From positions 1-64,000 of the forward strand of contig NZ_CANLBS010000007.1 in the NCBI RefSeq assembly GCF_947488945.1: a DNA stretch of 64,000 bases, in the 5' to 3' direction. The notes under the pieces are model-generated. The model was not told the DNA's origin. It was given only the letters and a program-made list of their open reading frames with translations, and did not search any database. The DNA is from an uncultured Streptomyces sp. (GTDB taxonomy: Bacteria; Actinomycetota; Actinomycetes; Streptomycetales; Streptomycetaceae). This document shows, in pieces, positions 47,002-58,321 of this stretch (position 1 is its first letter; each line of letters opens with the position of its first letter). The position numbers and the translations under genes are program-made.

Positions 47002-48042
47002 TCAGCGGCGGTCCGCACGCTCACGGGCGCGCTCGGCGCGCTCGCGGTCGGCGACGTCGCGCTCTTCGTCGGTCTCGGTGTCCGGCCGGATGTCGATGCG
47101 CCAGCCGGTGAGCCGGGCGGCCAGCCGGGCGTTCTGCCCCTCCTTGCCGATGGCCAGCGAGAGCTGGTAGTCCGGCACGGTGACCCGGGCGGAGCGGGAG
47201 CCGAGGTCGACGACCTCGACCTCGCTGACCCGGGCCGGGGAGAGCGCGTTGGCGACCATCTCGGCCGGGTCGTCCGACCAGTCCACGATGTCGATCTTCT
47301 CACCGTGCAGCTCGGCCATGATGTTGCGGACGCGGCCGCCCATCGGGCCGATGCAGGCACCCTTGGCGTTCAGCCCGGAGCGGGTCGAGCGCACCGCGAT
47401 CTTGGTGCGATGGCCGGCCTCGCGGGCGATGGCGCAGATCTCGACGGAACCGTCGGCGATCTCCGGGACCTCCAGCGCGAACAGCTTCTTGACCAAATTC
47501 GGGTGGGTGCGCGACAGCGTCACGGACGGACCGCGGACGCCCTTGGCGACCCGGACGACGTACGTGCGCAGGCGCAGCCCGTGGGTGTACTCCTCGCCCG
47601 GAACCTGCTCCTGCACCGGCAGGATGGCCTCCAGCTTGCCGATGTCGACCAGGACGTTGCGCGGGTCCTTGCCCTGCTGGACGACGCCCGTGACGACGTC
47701 GCCCTCATGGCCGGCGTACTCGCCGAAGGTGCGGTCGTCCTCGGCGTCGCGCAGCCGCTGCAGGATGACCTGCTTGGCGGTGGTCGCCGCGATGCGGCCG
47801 AAGCCCGACGGGGTGTCGTCGAACTCCTTGGCCTCCTGGCCCTCTTCGAGGTCGGCGGGGTCCTCCGTCGCCCAGACGGTGACGTGGCCCTTCTCGTCGA
47901 GCTTCACGCGCGCCCGGCGGTAGCTGCCGTCGGTGCGGTGGTAGGCGATGAGGAGCGCCGACTCGATGGCCCCGACGAGCACGTCGAAGGGGATCTCCTT
48001 GTCCTGCGCCAAGCCCTTCAGCAGTTTCACGTCGATATCCAC
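47002..48042 (-). CDS. nusA: Transcription termination/antitermination factor NusA
   Basis: The 346-residue protein binds RNA polymerase and nascent RNA and modulates pausing and termination. The N-terminal polymerase-binding domain ([22 protein letters not shown]), S1 domain ([20 protein letters not shown]) and two KH domains ([44 protein letters not shown]) are in order. As in other actinobacteria, the extra C-terminal acidic repeats of E. coli NusA are absent. The GTG at 48042 lies two bases after the rimP stop, with GAGGAGG inside the end of rimP. Confidence 0.95.
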   Translation of the reverse strand: MDIDVKLLKGLAQDKEIPFDVLVGAIESALLIAYHRTDGSYRRARVKLDEKGHVTVWATEDPADLEEGQEAKEFDDTPSGFGRIAATTAKQVILQRLRDAEDDRTFGEYAGHEGDVVTGVVQQGKDPRNVLVDIGKLEAILPVQEQVPGEEYTHGLRLRTYVVRVAKGVRGPSVTLSRTHPNLVKKLFALEVPEIADGSVEICAIAREAGHRTKIAVRSTRSGLNAKGACIGPMGGRVRNIMAELHGEKIDIVDWSDDPAEMVANALSPARVSEVEVVDLGSRSARVTVPDYQLSLAIGKEGQNARLAARLTGWRIDIRPDTETDEERDVADRERAERARERADRR

Positions 48043-48044
48043 GG

Positions 48045-48566
48045 CTACGCCTCCTCTTCCTTCTTGTCCTTGCGGTTGAATTCGATCTCCACGCGGGCCT
48101 TGGCGATGTCCGCGAAGGCGATCCGGCGGGACGTGGGCTTGCGGCCCTTGACGCCCGGGACCTCCAGGTCCAGGCCGTCCTCGTCCACGGCGAGGACGCG
48201 GGCGACGAGTTCGCCGTCCGCGCCGCCGTCTCCGCCGTCTCGAACCGACAGCTGGAACTTCACCAGACGGCCGGTGGCGCGCACGTAGTGACGGTGCTCG
48301 GTGAGCGGACGGTCGGCGCCGGGGGAGCTGACTTCGAGGACGTATTCGGCCTCGCCCATCGCGTCGCTCTCGTCCAGCTTCGCGGAGATCGCGCGGCTCA
48401 GTTCCGCGCACGTGTCGAGCTCGACGCCCTCGTCCGAGTCCACGATGATCCGCAGCACGCGGCGGCGGCCAGCCCGGGACACCTCGATCTCTTCGAGATC
48501 CAGCTGCTCGGCGAGGACGAGCGGTTCGAGCAGTCCGCGCAGCCTCTCGCTCTCGGTGGTGCTCAT
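48045..48566 (-). CDS. rimP: Ribosome maturation factor RimP
   Basis: The 173-residue protein is needed for 30S subunit maturation. The N-terminal domain ([27 protein letters not shown]) and the [23 protein letters not shown] stretch are diagnostic. The C-terminus is charged ([10 protein letters not shown]). The start is ATG at 48566 with GAGGAG nine bases upstream. It opens the rimP-nusA-ylxR-infB operon and is divergent from the lipoprotein gene at 48744. In the gap a TTGACA (48619-48624 region, minus strand) is a possible -35, but I see no good -10. Confidence 0.93.
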   Translation of the reverse strand: MSTTESERLRGLLEPLVLAEQLDLEEIEVSRAGRRRVLRIIVDSDEGVELDTCAELSRAISAKLDESDAMGEAEYVLEVSSPGADRPLTEHRHYVRATGRLVKFQLSVRDGGDGGADGELVARVLAVDEDGLDLEVPGVKGRKPTSRRIAFADIAKARVEIEFNRKDKKEEEA

Positions 48567-48743
48567 CCGGGTGACTCCTCGGCCGCGTCTGCTGTTGTGG
48601 GGATCGTCGTGCGTCGTGTCAAAGGGTATCCGGTCGCGGAGGGTGTTGCCGTCCGCCCGCCCCCTCGTCGCGGGTACGCTCACCACCGGTGATCACGTGC
48701 GGACAGTTCCGGTCGGGAACCGGTCCCAGGCCGAAGGAGAACA

Positions 48744-49259
48744 GTGCGGCGTACGGGGACGACGCGCAGGGCGGCCCTCACCGCCGCCGGCGCGGTGGCT
48801 GCGGGGACGGTACTCACCGCCTGCGGCGGGGCCGACGACGGTACCGGGCCGGAGAGTGCCCGCGCCCGCGCGGCGGCCGCCGCGGCCACCGGGGCGCTGC
48901 GGACCGCCGCCGCCCGCACCAGCGCGGAGCTGCTGGCGCGCTACGACCGGGTCGCCGAGGCCCATCCCGGCACCGCCGCCCCACTGGCCCCGCTGCGGGC
49001 GGCCCTGCGGGAGCACGCGGCGGCCCTGACGGCGGGCGGTGGCGCGGTGCGTCCGGCCGCCGGCAGCCGGACGCCCGCCGCGGACCCGGCGGCGGCGCTC
49101 AGGGAACTGGCCGCCGACGCGCGGCGCTCCTCGGCCACGCACACCAGGGCGCTGCTGACGGCGGAACCCGAACTGGCCCGTCTGCTGGCGTCGGTGGCGG
49201 CGGCCGACGCGGTCCACGCCCATCTGCTCACCGAGCTGGCGAAAGAGGTCGCGGCATGA
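48744..49259 (+). CDS. Tat-type lipoprotein, function unknown
   Basis: The 171-residue protein has twin arginines (TTRRAALTAAGAVAAG) and a lipobox (VLTAC, lipidated Cys near residue 28), so it should be exported folded and lipid-anchored. The mature part is Ala-rich and helical, with spaced His and Glu, and may itself be a ferritin-like bundle. The start is GTG at 48744, with GAAGGAGA upstream. Its stop overlaps the next gene by ATGA. That coupling to a ferritin-like protein hints at a joint role, which is inference. Confidence 0.8.
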   Translation: MRRTGTTRRAALTAAGAVAAGTVLTACGGADDGTGPESARARAAAAAATGALRTAAARTSAELLARYDRVAEAHPGTAAPLAPLRAALREHAAALTAGGGAVRPAAGSRTPAADPAAALRELAADARRSSATHTRALLTAEPELARLLASVAAADAVHAHLLTELAKEVAA

Positions 49260-49750
49260 GCGACGACGGGGCGCGGGCACGGGCTCTGGAGGCGGCGCAG
49301 GCCGCCCTGGCCGCCGAGCACGCGGCGGTGTACGGCTACGGCGTGGTCGGCGCCCGCAGCGAGGGCGCCCGCCGCTCGGACGCCACGGCGGCGTACGACG
49401 CGCACCGGGCACGCCGGGACACGCTGGCGCGGACCGTGCGGGAGCTGGGCGGCGACCCGGTCGCCGCGTCGGCCGCGTACGCCCTGCCGTTCGCGGTGCG
49501 GGACGACGGCGCCGCGGTCCGGCTGGCGGTGGTGCTGGAGGAGGGCGTCGCGGGGGCCTGCGCGGACCTGGTGCGGGCCACCGACGGCGATCTGCGGGGG
49601 GTGGCGGCGCTCGCGCTGCGGGAGGCGGCGGTGCGCGCGGCCCGCTGGCGGGGTGGCGGCGTAGCCTTTCCGGGGCTCGCCGAACGGGCCGACGAGCCGT
49701 CGGACGAACCGGCGGAGGCGGCCGGACCGGACCCGGCCGCCACGCGCTGA
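49256..49750 (+). CDS. Ferritin-like DUF4439 protein
   Basis: The 164-residue four-helix protein begins ALEAAQAALAAEHAAVYGYGVVGAR, the start of DUF4439 ferritin-like proteins, with His/Glu on the helices (AEHAAVYGYG; EGVAGACADLV). No signal peptide is visible, so it is cytosolic. It starts at ATG 49256, overlapping the lipoprotein stop (ATGA). Whether it binds metal is unknown. Confidence 0.8.
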   Translation: MSDDGARARALEAAQAALAAEHAAVYGYGVVGARSEGARRSDATAAYDAHRARRDTLARTVRELGGDPVAASAAYALPFAVRDDGAAVRLAVVLEEGVAGACADLVRATDGDLRGVAALALREAAVRAARWRGGGVAFPGLAERADEPSDEPAEAAGPDPAATR

Positions 49751-49792
49751 GTCCGCGCTCGCTCACGCCTTCGAAAGGGAACAAGGGCACGT

Positions 49793-50713
49793 ATGGGTTT
49801 CGAACCGCCGCAGCGACTGGTGCGAGCGCTCGGCGAGGCGTACGGAAGGGCCGCGGCCGACGTCTGGCTCGGCCGGTTCGACGCCCTCGTGCGGGCCGAG
49901 CTGACCGAGGAGGGCCGCGGCCTGGTCCTCGACCGGGTGGTCGCCCCCGGCGGCCGCAGCGCGGCCGTGCTGCTGGTGACGACGGCCGACGGTGTCCCCG
50001 CGGTGCTGAAGATCGCGCCGCCCGAGGCCGGCCCCGAGCTGGAGCGGGCGGCGCTCGCGCACTGGGGAGGCTGGGGCGCGGTACGTCTGCTGGACCCGCA
50101 GGCGCCGGCCGGTCCGTCCGGCGGGCTGCTGCTGGAGCGGCTGCACCAGGAGATGTCGCTGCGCTCACTGCCGGAGGCGAAGGCGCTACTGGAGGCGGCG
50201 GGCACGGTCCGGCGGCTGTGGGTGGAACCCCCGCCCGGCCATCCCTTCGAGTCGGTGACGGAGCGCACGGCGCGCCAGAGCGGTCCGATGCGGGCGTTCG
50301 CCGCGGCGGACCCGGAGGTGGAGCCGTTGGTGGAGGCGGCGCTGGCGGCCCGTGACGCGCTGGTCGCCGGCCCGCACGAGACGCTGCTGCTGCACGGCAA
50401 CTTCCGGCAGAGCAAGGTGCTGTCGGGCGAGCGGGCGCCGTGGCTGACGGTCGGCCCGGAGCCGCTGGTCGGCGAGCGCGCCTACGACCTGGCGCGGCTG
50501 GCGCGGGACCGGGTCGAGGACCTGATCGCGTCGCCCGGCGGGCCGGTGACGGCGAGGCGGCGGGTCAAGAAGCTGGCGGAGTCGCTGGACGTGGACCAGG
50601 AACGGCTGCACGGCTGGACGCTGTTCCGGGCGGTGGAGTCGGGGACCCGGGCGCTGGCCGAGGGGCGGCGCCAGACGGGCGAGCTGTCGCTGGAGTTCGC
50701 CGGCTGGCTCTGA
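49793..50713 (+). CDS. Aminoglycoside/hydroxyurea phosphotransferase-fold protein, catalytic residues lost
   Basis: The 306-residue protein has the layout of APH/hydroxyurea phosphotransferases. It has the ATP-site Lys73 (AVLKIAPPEAG) and a C-lobe with WLTVGPEPLVGERAYDLARL, matching the family's (I)DPKP(L)VG and DLA pattern. Yet the catalytic loop HGDxxxxN reads HGNFRQSK (Asn203 for Asp, Lys208 for Asn), and the metal Asp of the IDP motif is Gly221. It should not work as a standard kinase. The start is ATG at 49793. It is followed by a terminator, converging with proS. Confidence 0.8.
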   Translation: MGFEPPQRLVRALGEAYGRAAADVWLGRFDALVRAELTEEGRGLVLDRVVAPGGRSAAVLLVTTADGVPAVLKIAPPEAGPELERAALAHWGGWGAVRLLDPQAPAGPSGGLLLERLHQEMSLRSLPEAKALLEAAGTVRRLWVEPPPGHPFESVTERTARQSGPMRAFAAADPEVEPLVEAALAARDALVAGPHETLLLHGNFRQSKVLSGERAPWLTVGPEPLVGERAYDLARLARDRVEDLIASPGGPVTARRRVKKLAESLDVDQERLHGWTLFRAVESGTRALAEGRRQTGELSLEFAGWL

Positions 50714-50760
50714 CCGCCGCGCCCCCGTACGGCCCGGCCGCCCCTCCCCCGTACGCGGAC

Positions 50761-50792
50761 GGCCCCCGTCGCACCGGGGTGCGGCGGGGGCC
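50761..50792. terminator. Bidirectional terminator between the kinase-like gene and proS
   Basis: GGCCCCCGTCGCACC (50761-50775) pairs with GGTGCGGCGGGGGCC (50778-50792), with one U-G pair and a minimal loop. It lies between two convergent stop codons (50713 and 50814). Confidence 0.75.
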
Positions 50793-50813
50793 GGCCGTGC
50801 GGTGCCGGGCGGT

Positions 50814-52517
50814 TCAGCCCAGGTCGGCGGTGACGCGGGCGATCGCCTCGTCGACGGTCAGCTCCTCGCGCTCGCCGGTGCGGCGGTCCTTCAGCTCCAC
50901 GACGCCCTCGGCGGCGCGGCGGCCGGCGACCAGGATGGTGGGCACGCCGATGAGTTCGGCGTCGGTGAACTTCACGCCGGGCGAGACGCCCGCGCGGTCG
51001 TCCACCAGCACCCGGGCGCCGGCCTCCTTGAGCTTCTCGGAGACGTCCAGGGCGAGTTCGGTCTGCAGCGCCTTGCCGGCGGCGACGACGTGCACGTCGG
51101 CCGGGGCGACCTCGCGGGGCCAGCACAGGCCCTTGTCGTCGGCGGTCTGCTCCGCGAGCGCCGCCACCGCGCGGGAGACGCCGATGCCGTACGAGCCCAT
51201 GGTCACGCGGACCGGCTTGCCCTGCTGGCCGAGGACGTCGAGCTGGAAGGTGTCGGCGTACTTGCGGCCGAGCTGGAAGATGTGGCCGATCTCGATGGCG
51301 CGGTCGAGCTGGAGGCCGGTGCCGCACGTGGGGCAGGGGTCGCCCGGCTCGACGACGACGGCGTCGAGGTAGTCGTCCACCTCGAAGTCGCGGCCGGCGA
51401 CGACGTTCCTGGCGTGCTTGCCGTTCTCGTTGGCGCCGGTGATCCAGGCGGTGCCGGGGGCGATGCGGGGGTCGGCGATGTAGCGGACCTTGTCCAGGCC
51501 CTGCGGGCCGACGTAGCCGCGCACCAGGTCGTCGCGGCCCTCGAAGTCCTCGGCGGTGACCAGCTCGACCACGGCCGGGGCCAGGTGCTCGCCGAGCTTG
51601 CCGAGGTCCACCTCGCGGTCGCCGGGCACGCCGACGGCGACGATCTCGCCGTCCACCTTGACCAGCAGGTTCTTCAGGGTGGCGGAGGCGGGCACGCCGA
51701 GGTGCGCGGCGAGCGTCTCGATGGTCGGTGTGTCGGGGGTGTCCAGCACCTCGAGAGGGCCGTGCGCGGAGCCGTCGGCCGGGGTCAGCGCGAAGGTGAC
51801 GGCCTCGGTGTTGGCGGCGTAGTCGCAGTTCGGGCAGTCGGCGAAGGTGTCCTCGCCGGCCGGGGCCGGGGCGAGGAACTCCTCGGAGGCGGAGCCGCCC
51901 ATCGCGCCCGAGACGGCGGAGACGATCCGGTGGTCGAGGCCGAGGCGCCGGAAGATCTTGATGTACGCCTCGCGGTGCAGGCGGTACGACTCGGCGAGGC
52001 CCTCGTCGGTGGTGTCGAAGGAGTACGAGTCCTTCATCTGGAACTCGCGGCCGCGCAGCACGCCGGCGCGGGGGCGGGCCTCGTCGCGGTACTTGGTCTG
52101 GATCTGGTAGAGCATCACCGGCAGGTCCTTGTAGGACGTGCACTGGTCCTTGACGGTCTGGGTGAAGACCTCTTCGTGGGTGGGGCCGAGGAGGTAGTCG
52201 CCGCCCTTGCGGTCCTGGAGGCGGAAGAGCAGGTCGCCGTACTCGTCCCAGCGGCCGCTGGCCTGGTAGGGCTCCTTGGGCAGCAGGGCGGGGAGCAGGA
52301 CCTCCTGGGCGCCGATGGCGTCCATCTCCTCGCGCACGACGTTCGAGATGTTGTCGAGGACCTTCTTGCCGAGCGGCAGCCAGCTCCAGATCCCGGCGGC
52401 GTTGCGGCGGACGTAACCGGCCCGGACGAGCAGCTTGTGGTTGAGCGTCTCGGCGTCCGCCGGGTCGTCGCGCAGTGTCTTGACCATCAATCGGGACATG
52501 CGCTGGACCTGGGCCAT
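50814..52517 (-). CDS. proS: Prolyl-tRNA synthetase (bacterial type)
   Basis: The 567-residue class II synthetase charges tRNA-Pro. Motif 1 region ([27 protein letters not shown]), motif 2 ([25 protein letters not shown]) and motif 3 (GSYGIGVSR) are visible. The YbaK-like editing insertion sits between motifs 2 and 3, as in bacterial-type ProS, and an anticodon-binding domain ends the protein. The start is ATG at 52517 with AGGAG upstream. No T-box leader is seen. Confidence 0.95.
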   Translation of the reverse strand: MAQVQRMSRLMVKTLRDDPADAETLNHKLLVRAGYVRRNAAGIWSWLPLGKKVLDNISNVVREEMDAIGAQEVLLPALLPKEPYQASGRWDEYGDLLFRLQDRKGGDYLLGPTHEEVFTQTVKDQCTSYKDLPVMLYQIQTKYRDEARPRAGVLRGREFQMKDSYSFDTTDEGLAESYRLHREAYIKIFRRLGLDHRIVSAVSGAMGGSASEEFLAPAPAGEDTFADCPNCDYAANTEAVTFALTPADGSAHGPLEVLDTPDTPTIETLAAHLGVPASATLKNLLVKVDGEIVAVGVPGDREVDLGKLGEHLAPAVVELVTAEDFEGRDDLVRGYVGPQGLDKVRYIADPRIAPGTAWITGANENGKHARNVVAGRDFEVDDYLDAVVVEPGDPCPTCGTGLQLDRAIEIGHIFQLGRKYADTFQLDVLGQQGKPVRVTMGSYGIGVSRAVAALAEQTADDKGLCWPREVAPADVHVVAAGKALQTELALDVSEKLKEAGARVLVDDRAGVSPGVKFTDAELIGVPTILVAGRRAAEGVVELKDRRTGEREELTVDEAIARVTADLG

Positions 52518-52598
52518 GGTGAACTCCTGCTCGACTGTGTCTTCCGGGGGCGCCGTCCGCCGGACGGACGCCCGGCCCCGGAGGTGATGTGCCCGAGA

Positions 52599-53204
52599 TT
52601 AGCCGGGCGGCCCGTGTGGGCGGAAATCCTTACCCCCGCCGCGCCGCAGCGGGAGCGGGGCTCCCATCACCGCGTACGGCACGGGGGCGCTCGGGAAGAC
52701 GACCTGGCGGGCGAGGTCGCGGTAGCCCAGCGAGCGGTAGAGGGCGCGGGCCGGGCTGTCCCGGTCGATCGCGGAGAGGATCGACTTCGGCTGGGCGGCG
52801 CCGTCGGTGAGGGCGGTGATCAGGGCCCGGCCGATGCCCCGGTGCTGGTGTTCCGGGTGGACGTGCAGCTCGGTGATGACGAAGGAGTCGTCGAGCCATG
52901 CGTCGGTTCCGGTGGCGCGCAGGCAGGGTTCGACGACGGAGGACCACCAGTGGGCACGGTCGTTGGGCAGGCCGTAGACGAACCCGGCGAGCCGCCCGCC
53001 GGGGGTGACGGCGCCCAGGGCGCGGGCGCCGGGCTGTTCCAGGTGCCGGAGCACCAGGGGCCGGCGTACGTCGATCTCGCCCTGGCTGAGGCCGAAGGCC
53101 ATGGCCTGGACGACGAGGGCCTCGTCGACGCGCGCGGCGAGGTCGACCGGCCCGATCGTGACGCCGGGGGTCGCGGGGCCGTGCGGCGGAACTGGTGCTG
53201 CCAT
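52599..53204 (-). CDS. GNAT family N-acetyltransferase
   Basis: The 201-residue single-domain acetyltransferase has the acetyl-CoA binding motif A as ELHVHPEHQHRGIGRALI and a second half with SPARALYRSLGYRDLARQVVF. The substrate cannot be read from the sequence. The start is ATG at 53204. It lies 78 bases after another GNAT gene on the same strand and 81 bases before proS, so the three may be cotranscribed. Confidence 0.85.
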   Translation of the reverse strand: MAAPVPPHGPATPGVTIGPVDLAARVDEALVVQAMAFGLSQGEIDVRRPLVLRHLEQPGARALGAVTPGGRLAGFVYGLPNDRAHWWSSVVEPCLRATGTDAWLDDSFVITELHVHPEHQHRGIGRALITALTDGAAQPKSILSAIDRDSPARALYRSLGYRDLARQVVFPSAPVPYAVMGAPLPLRRGGGKDFRPHGPPG

Positions 53205-53282
53205 GCGCGAACCCTACTGGCAGGGGCGCGGGGCGTGGACCGTGCGGGCCGCACCGGACCGCCGGGGGGCTTGCGGCGGGGT

Positions 53283-54128
53283 TCAGAACAGGACGCTCAT
53301 GAACGCGCCGGTCTCGCGGAAGCCGACGCGGGCGTACGCCCTGCGGGCCGGGGTGTTGTAGTCGTTGACGTACAGGCTGACCACGGGCGCGACGTCGGCG
53401 AGGGCGTACCGCAGGACGGCGGCCATGCCGGTCTCGGACAGGCCGCGGCCCCGGTGTTCGGGGGCGACCCAGACGCCCTGGATCTGGCAGGCGCGGGAGG
53501 TGGCGGCGCCGATCTCGGCCTTGAAGACGACCTTGCCGTCGTCGATGCGGGCGTAGGACCGGCCGGAGCCGATGAGTTCGGCGACCCGTGCCTGGTAGAG
53601 CAGTCCGCCGTCGCCGGCCAGCGGAGACACGCCGACCTCCTCGGTGAACATCGCCACGCAGGCCGGCAGGACGATGTCCATCTCGTCCTTGCGGATGCGG
53701 CGCACCAGCGGGTCGGGGGTGACGTCGGTCGAGGCGTGCTCGGTCACCATGAGCGGCTGGTTCGGGCGGACGTCGCGGGCCGGGCCCCAGGTCGGCTCCA
53801 GCAGCCGCCACAGCAGGGCGGTGGAGTCGGCGGGTCCGACGATGGAGGAGCAGCGGCGACCGGTGCGGCGGGCCCGGTCGGCGAAGGCGCGGACGGCTTC
53901 CGGGCCGGCGCAGATGGGGACGAGGTTGGCGCCCGAGTAGCACAGGGACCGCAGCCGCCCGTCGGCGTACCAGCCCCACATCTCGCCGCCGAGCCGCCAG
54001 GGGTCGAGTCCGGCCACCCGGACGCGGGACGTCACGAAGGCGTTGGTGACGGGATCGCTCTCCAGGATGGCGAGCGCCGCGTCGAGGTCACCCGGTTCGA
54101 GGACCCGGGTGGTGGTGTGCGTCAACAC
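53283..54128 (-). CDS. DUF4081-GNAT two-domain acetyltransferase
   Basis: The 281-residue protein has an N-terminal DUF4081-like domain (about residues 1-130, ARDVRPNQPLMVT at the end). A C-terminal GNAT domain follows, with acetyl-CoA loop QGVWVAPEHRGRGLSETGMAAV and YNTPARRAYARVGF. This two-domain type is typical of actinobacteria and its substrate is unknown. The start is GTG at 54128 with GAGG upstream. It lies just downstream of the ispG terminator. Confidence 0.85.
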   Translation of the reverse strand: MLTHTTTRVLEPGDLDAALAILESDPVTNAFVTSRVRVAGLDPWRLGGEMWGWYADGRLRSLCYSGANLVPICAGPEAVRAFADRARRTGRRCSSIVGPADSTALLWRLLEPTWGPARDVRPNQPLMVTEHASTDVTPDPLVRRIRKDEMDIVLPACVAMFTEEVGVSPLAGDGGLLYQARVAELIGSGRSYARIDDGKVVFKAEIGAATSRACQIQGVWVAPEHRGRGLSETGMAAVLRYALADVAPVVSLYVNDYNTPARRAYARVGFRETGAFMSVLF

Positions 54129-54224
54129 GAGGGGGCCTCACCATACGGTCTGCTGATTTCCGCACTGTACCCAAAGTGGCTGTGGCGCGCCGCTCCCGCC
54201 CGGGGTACGGGACCGGGACACGGC

Positions 54225-54260
54225 CGCGCCCCGCCCGGACCGGGGTCCGTGCGGGGCGCG
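54225..54260 (-). terminator. ispG terminator
   Basis: CGCGCCCCGC (54225-54234) pairs with GCGGGGCGCG (54251-54260). After one mismatch, CGGAC/GTCCG continues to a CGGG loop. It begins 18 bases after the ispG stop. Confidence 0.75.
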
Positions 54261-54277
54261 GGAGGCGTGCGGGGCGG

Positions 54278-55432
<1,155 letters not shown>

Positions 55433-55547
55433 GCGCTGTTGCATCCCCAAGGTGTGGATCAAGGCCCGAGATCGGCGGGCTCCAGCTTTCGAGGTTACGG
55501 CACGGAGGGCGCGGCGCACGCACCGCTCGGCCGCTTCCCCCCTACGG

Positions 55548-55584
55548 GTGGCGGCCGGACACCTCGTGTGTGCCTGGCCGCCAC
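55548..55584 (-). terminator. Hairpin after rseP
   Basis: GTGGCGGCC (55548-55556) pairs with GGCCGCCAC (55576-55584), and ACAC/GTGT can pair inside. It begins 21 bases after the rseP stop, between rseP and ispG, so ispG may have its own promoter. Confidence 0.6.
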
Positions 55585-55604
55585 GCGTGGGACGGGTGGG
55601 ACGG

Positions 55605-56915
55605 TCAGCTGATCTTCACCGGGTTCACGATGTCGGCGACCAGCACCAGCAGCGTGAAGCAGATGAAGATCCCGGCGACGACGTAGGCGACCGGCATGAG
55701 CTTCGCCACGTCGAAGGGGCCCGGATCGGGGCGCCGGAAGATCCTCGCCAGGTTGCGGCGCAGCGCCTCCCAGAGCGCGCCGGCGATGTGTCCGCCGTCG
55801 AGCGGCAGCAGGGGCAGCATGTTGAAGAGGAAGAGGGAGAGGTTGAACCCGGCGAGCAGGAACAGCATCATCGCGATCTGGTTCTGCGCCGGCACGTCCA
55901 GCGTCATCACCTCGCCGCCGATGCGGGCCGCGCCGACCACGCCGACCGGCGAGTCGTCGGCCCGCTCCCCGTCGCCGAAGGCCGCGCTCCACAGGGCCGG
56001 GATCTTCGAGGGCAGCTTGACGATCGACTCGACGCCGTTCTCCAGCATGTCGCCCATGCGGTCGACGGACTGGCCGAAGCCCAGCGGCACGATCTCGGTG
56101 CGGGCGGCGAAGCCGAGGTAACCGGCCCGGACGTACTGGTCGGGGACGACCTCGCCGTCGCCGTCCTTCTTCGCCACCCGGTTCTCCAGCAGGTCCGCGT
56201 GGAGCACGACGTCCCGGCCGGCGCGCTCGACGGTGATCGTCGCGGGGCCGACGGTCTTGCGGATGCGGTCGGAGAGGGTGGTCCAGTCGTCGACCTCCAC
56301 GCCGTTGAACGCGACGATCGTGTCGCCCTCGCGCAGTCCGGCGGCCCTGGCCGGCGAGACCGGGTCGCCGGCGGCGCAGGTGTCGCGCTTCTCGCTCTGC
56401 GAGATCACGCACTGCTGGACGCCCGCGACTTCGGTGGTCTGGGTCTGGAAGCCGAAGGACATGGCCACGCCCATGAAGATCGCCACGGCGAGGATCAGGT
56501 TCATGAACGGCCCGGCGAACATCACGATGACGCGCTTCCACGGCTTGCGCGTGTAGAACAGGCGGCTCTCGTCGCCCGGCCGGAGCTCCTCGAAGGCCGC
56601 CGAGCGCGCGTCCTCGATCATGCCGCGCCAGGGGGAGGTGGAGCGGGCTTCGAGGCGGCCGTCGGCGCCGGGCGGGAACATGCCGATCATGCGGATGTAG
56701 CCGCCGGCCGGAATGGCCTTGATGCCGTACTCGGTGTCGCCCTTCTTGCGCGACCAGACGGTGGGTCCGAAGCCGACCATGTACTGCGGGACCCGGATGC
56801 CGAAGAGCTTGGCCGTGGAGAGGTGGCCGAGCTCGTGCCAGGCGATCGAGAACAGCAGCCCCACGGCGAAGATGGCGATCCCCAGGATCGTCAGCAGGAT
56901 CGTGGTCCAACTCAT
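55605..56915 (-). CDS. rseP: Site-2 zinc metalloprotease (RseP/RasP family)
   Basis: The 436-residue intramembrane protease cleaves membrane-spanning anti-sigma factors or signal peptides. The zinc motif HELGH at residues 27-31 lies in the first helix. A PDZ-like domain is in the middle ([20 protein letters not shown]), and the second active-site motif LDG ([10 protein letters not shown]) lies near residue 370. The ATG at 56915 has GGAGG upstream and overlaps the dxr stop (ATGA). The dxr-rseP pairing is common in bacteria. The substrate is unknown here. Confidence 0.93.
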   Translation of the reverse strand: MSWTTILLTILGIAIFAVGLLFSIAWHELGHLSTAKLFGIRVPQYMVGFGPTVWSRKKGDTEYGIKAIPAGGYIRMIGMFPPGADGRLEARSTSPWRGMIEDARSAAFEELRPGDESRLFYTRKPWKRVIVMFAGPFMNLILAVAIFMGVAMSFGFQTQTTEVAGVQQCVISQSEKRDTCAAGDPVSPARAAGLREGDTIVAFNGVEVDDWTTLSDRIRKTVGPATITVERAGRDVVLHADLLENRVAKKDGDGEVVPDQYVRAGYLGFAARTEIVPLGFGQSVDRMGDMLENGVESIVKLPSKIPALWSAAFGDGERADDSPVGVVGAARIGGEVMTLDVPAQNQIAMMLFLLAGFNLSLFLFNMLPLLPLDGGHIAGALWEALRRNLARIFRRPDPGPFDVAKLMPVAYVVAGIFICFTLLVLVADIVNPVKIS

Positions 56916-58165
56916 GCGCGCGCCTCCGCTGTCGCCTTCACCGTGAGCTCGCGGGCCCGGGCGCGTGCCCAGGTCTCCGCTTCCAGTACGTCCGCGACGG
57001 TCAGTGTGGTTCCCGGGGCGGGGGTGCCGTGCTCGGCCACCACGGCGGTGACCGTGTCCATGATGCCGTTGAAGGCGAGCGTTCCGGACAGGAACGCGTC
57101 GACGCACTCCTCGTTGGCGGCGTTGAACACCGCCGGGGCGGTGCCGCCGAGCGCGCCCACGTGCCGGGCGAGTCCGACCGACGGGAACGCCTCGGTGTCC
57201 AGCGGGAAGAACTCCCAGGTGGAGGCCTTGGTCCAGTCGAAGGCCGGTGCGGCGTCCGGGACCCGCTGCGGCCAGCCGAGACCGACGGCGATCGGGCCGC
57301 GCATGTCGGGCGGGGTGGCCTGCGCCAGCGTGGAGCCGTCGGTGAACTCGACCATCGAGTGCACGTACGACTGGGGGTGGACGACGACCTCGATGCGGTC
57401 GAAGGGGATGTCGTAGAGGAGGTGCGCCTCGATGACCTCCAGACCCTTGTTGACGAGGGTCGCGGAGTTGACGGTGATGACCGGCCCCATCGCCCAGGTG
57501 GGGTGGGCGAGCGCCTGCTCGCGGGTGACGTCGGCCAGTTCCGCCCGGGTGCGGCCGCGGAACGGCCCGCCGGAGGCGGTGACGACCAGCTTGCGCACGT
57601 CGGCGCGGGTCCCGGCGGCGAGCGCCTGGAACAGGGCGGCGTGCTCGGAGTCGACCGGGATGATCTGTCCGGGCGCCGCCAGCGCCTTCACCAGCGGGCC
57701 GCCGACGATCAGCGACTCCTTGTTGGCGAGGGCGAGGGTGCGGCCCGCCCGCAGCGCGGCCAGGGTCGGGGCGAGCCCGATGGAGCCGGTGATGCCGTTG
57801 AGCACCGTGTGGCAGTGGCTCGCGGCGAGTTCGGCGGCGGCGTCGGGACCGGCCAGGATCTCGGGCAGCGGCGCTCCTGCCCCGTACTCCCCGGCGAGCG
57901 CCTCGCGCAGGGCGGGCACCGCGTCCTCGGCGGCGACCGCGACCGTGCGGACGCCGAGCGTGCGCGCCTGCGCGGCGAGCAGGGCGACCCGGCCGCCGGC
58001 GGCGGAGAGCGCGGTGACCCGGAAGCGGTCGGGGTTGCGCAGCACGAGGTCGATGGCCTGGGTGCCGATGGACCCGGTGGAGCCGAGGATCACGAGATCC
58101 CGGCGGCCTTCCGCGGCGTCGAAGACGAGATGCGGGTCGGCGAGAGGGGCAGGACTGTCGGTCAT
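56912..58165 (-). CDS. dxr: 1-Deoxy-D-xylulose 5-phosphate reductoisomerase
   Basis: The 417-residue enzyme makes MEP from DXP, the committed step of the pathway. The NADPH motif GSTGSIG is at residues 28-34. The catalytic-loop stretches [24 protein letters not shown] and [16 protein letters not shown] are present. The start is ATG at 58165. It is translationally coupled to rseP. A hairpin separates it from the glycosyltransferase gene upstream. Confidence 0.95.
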   Translation of the reverse strand: MTDSPAPLADPHLVFDAAEGRRDLVILGSTGSIGTQAIDLVLRNPDRFRVTALSAAGGRVALLAAQARTLGVRTVAVAAEDAVPALREALAGEYGAGAPLPEILAGPDAAAELAASHCHTVLNGITGSIGLAPTLAALRAGRTLALANKESLIVGGPLVKALAAPGQIIPVDSEHAALFQALAAGTRADVRKLVVTASGGPFRGRTRAELADVTREQALAHPTWAMGPVITVNSATLVNKGLEVIEAHLLYDIPFDRIEVVVHPQSYVHSMVEFTDGSTLAQATPPDMRGPIAVGLGWPQRVPDAAPAFDWTKASTWEFFPLDTEAFPSVGLARHVGALGGTAPAVFNAANEECVDAFLSGTLAFNGIMDTVTAVVAEHGTPAPGTTLTVADVLEAETWARARARELTVKATAEARA

Positions 58166-58261
58166 GGCCCCATTGTTGCCGCTCGCGCTCCGTGCGCGGG
58201 CACAGGGCGGCCCGGTAGGTCGCGGCCGGGCTCCGGGCCGGGGCGCGACCGGGGACGGCCG

Positions 58262-58290
58262 GGAGGCCGCGGGAGCCCCCGCGGCTCTCC
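58262..58290 (-). terminator. Hairpin after the glycosyltransferase gene
   Basis: GCCGCGGG (58266-58273) pairs with CCCGCGGC (58278-58285) around a four-base loop. GGAG/CTCC extends the stem past a one-base bulge. It begins 32 bases after the glycosyltransferase stop. Confidence 0.7.
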
Positions 58291-58321
58291 GGCCGCTTCC
58301 CGGCCGCTCACGGACCGCCCG

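Noticed and set aside
49793..50713. Calling this gene an antibiotic-resistance phosphotransferase
   Set aside because: Catalytic Asp, the partner Asn and the metal-binding Asp are all replaced, so resistance by phosphorylation is not supported.
52518..52598. T-box leader in front of proS
   Set aside because: The gap to the upstream GNAT gene is too short and has no T-box sequence or specifier stem.
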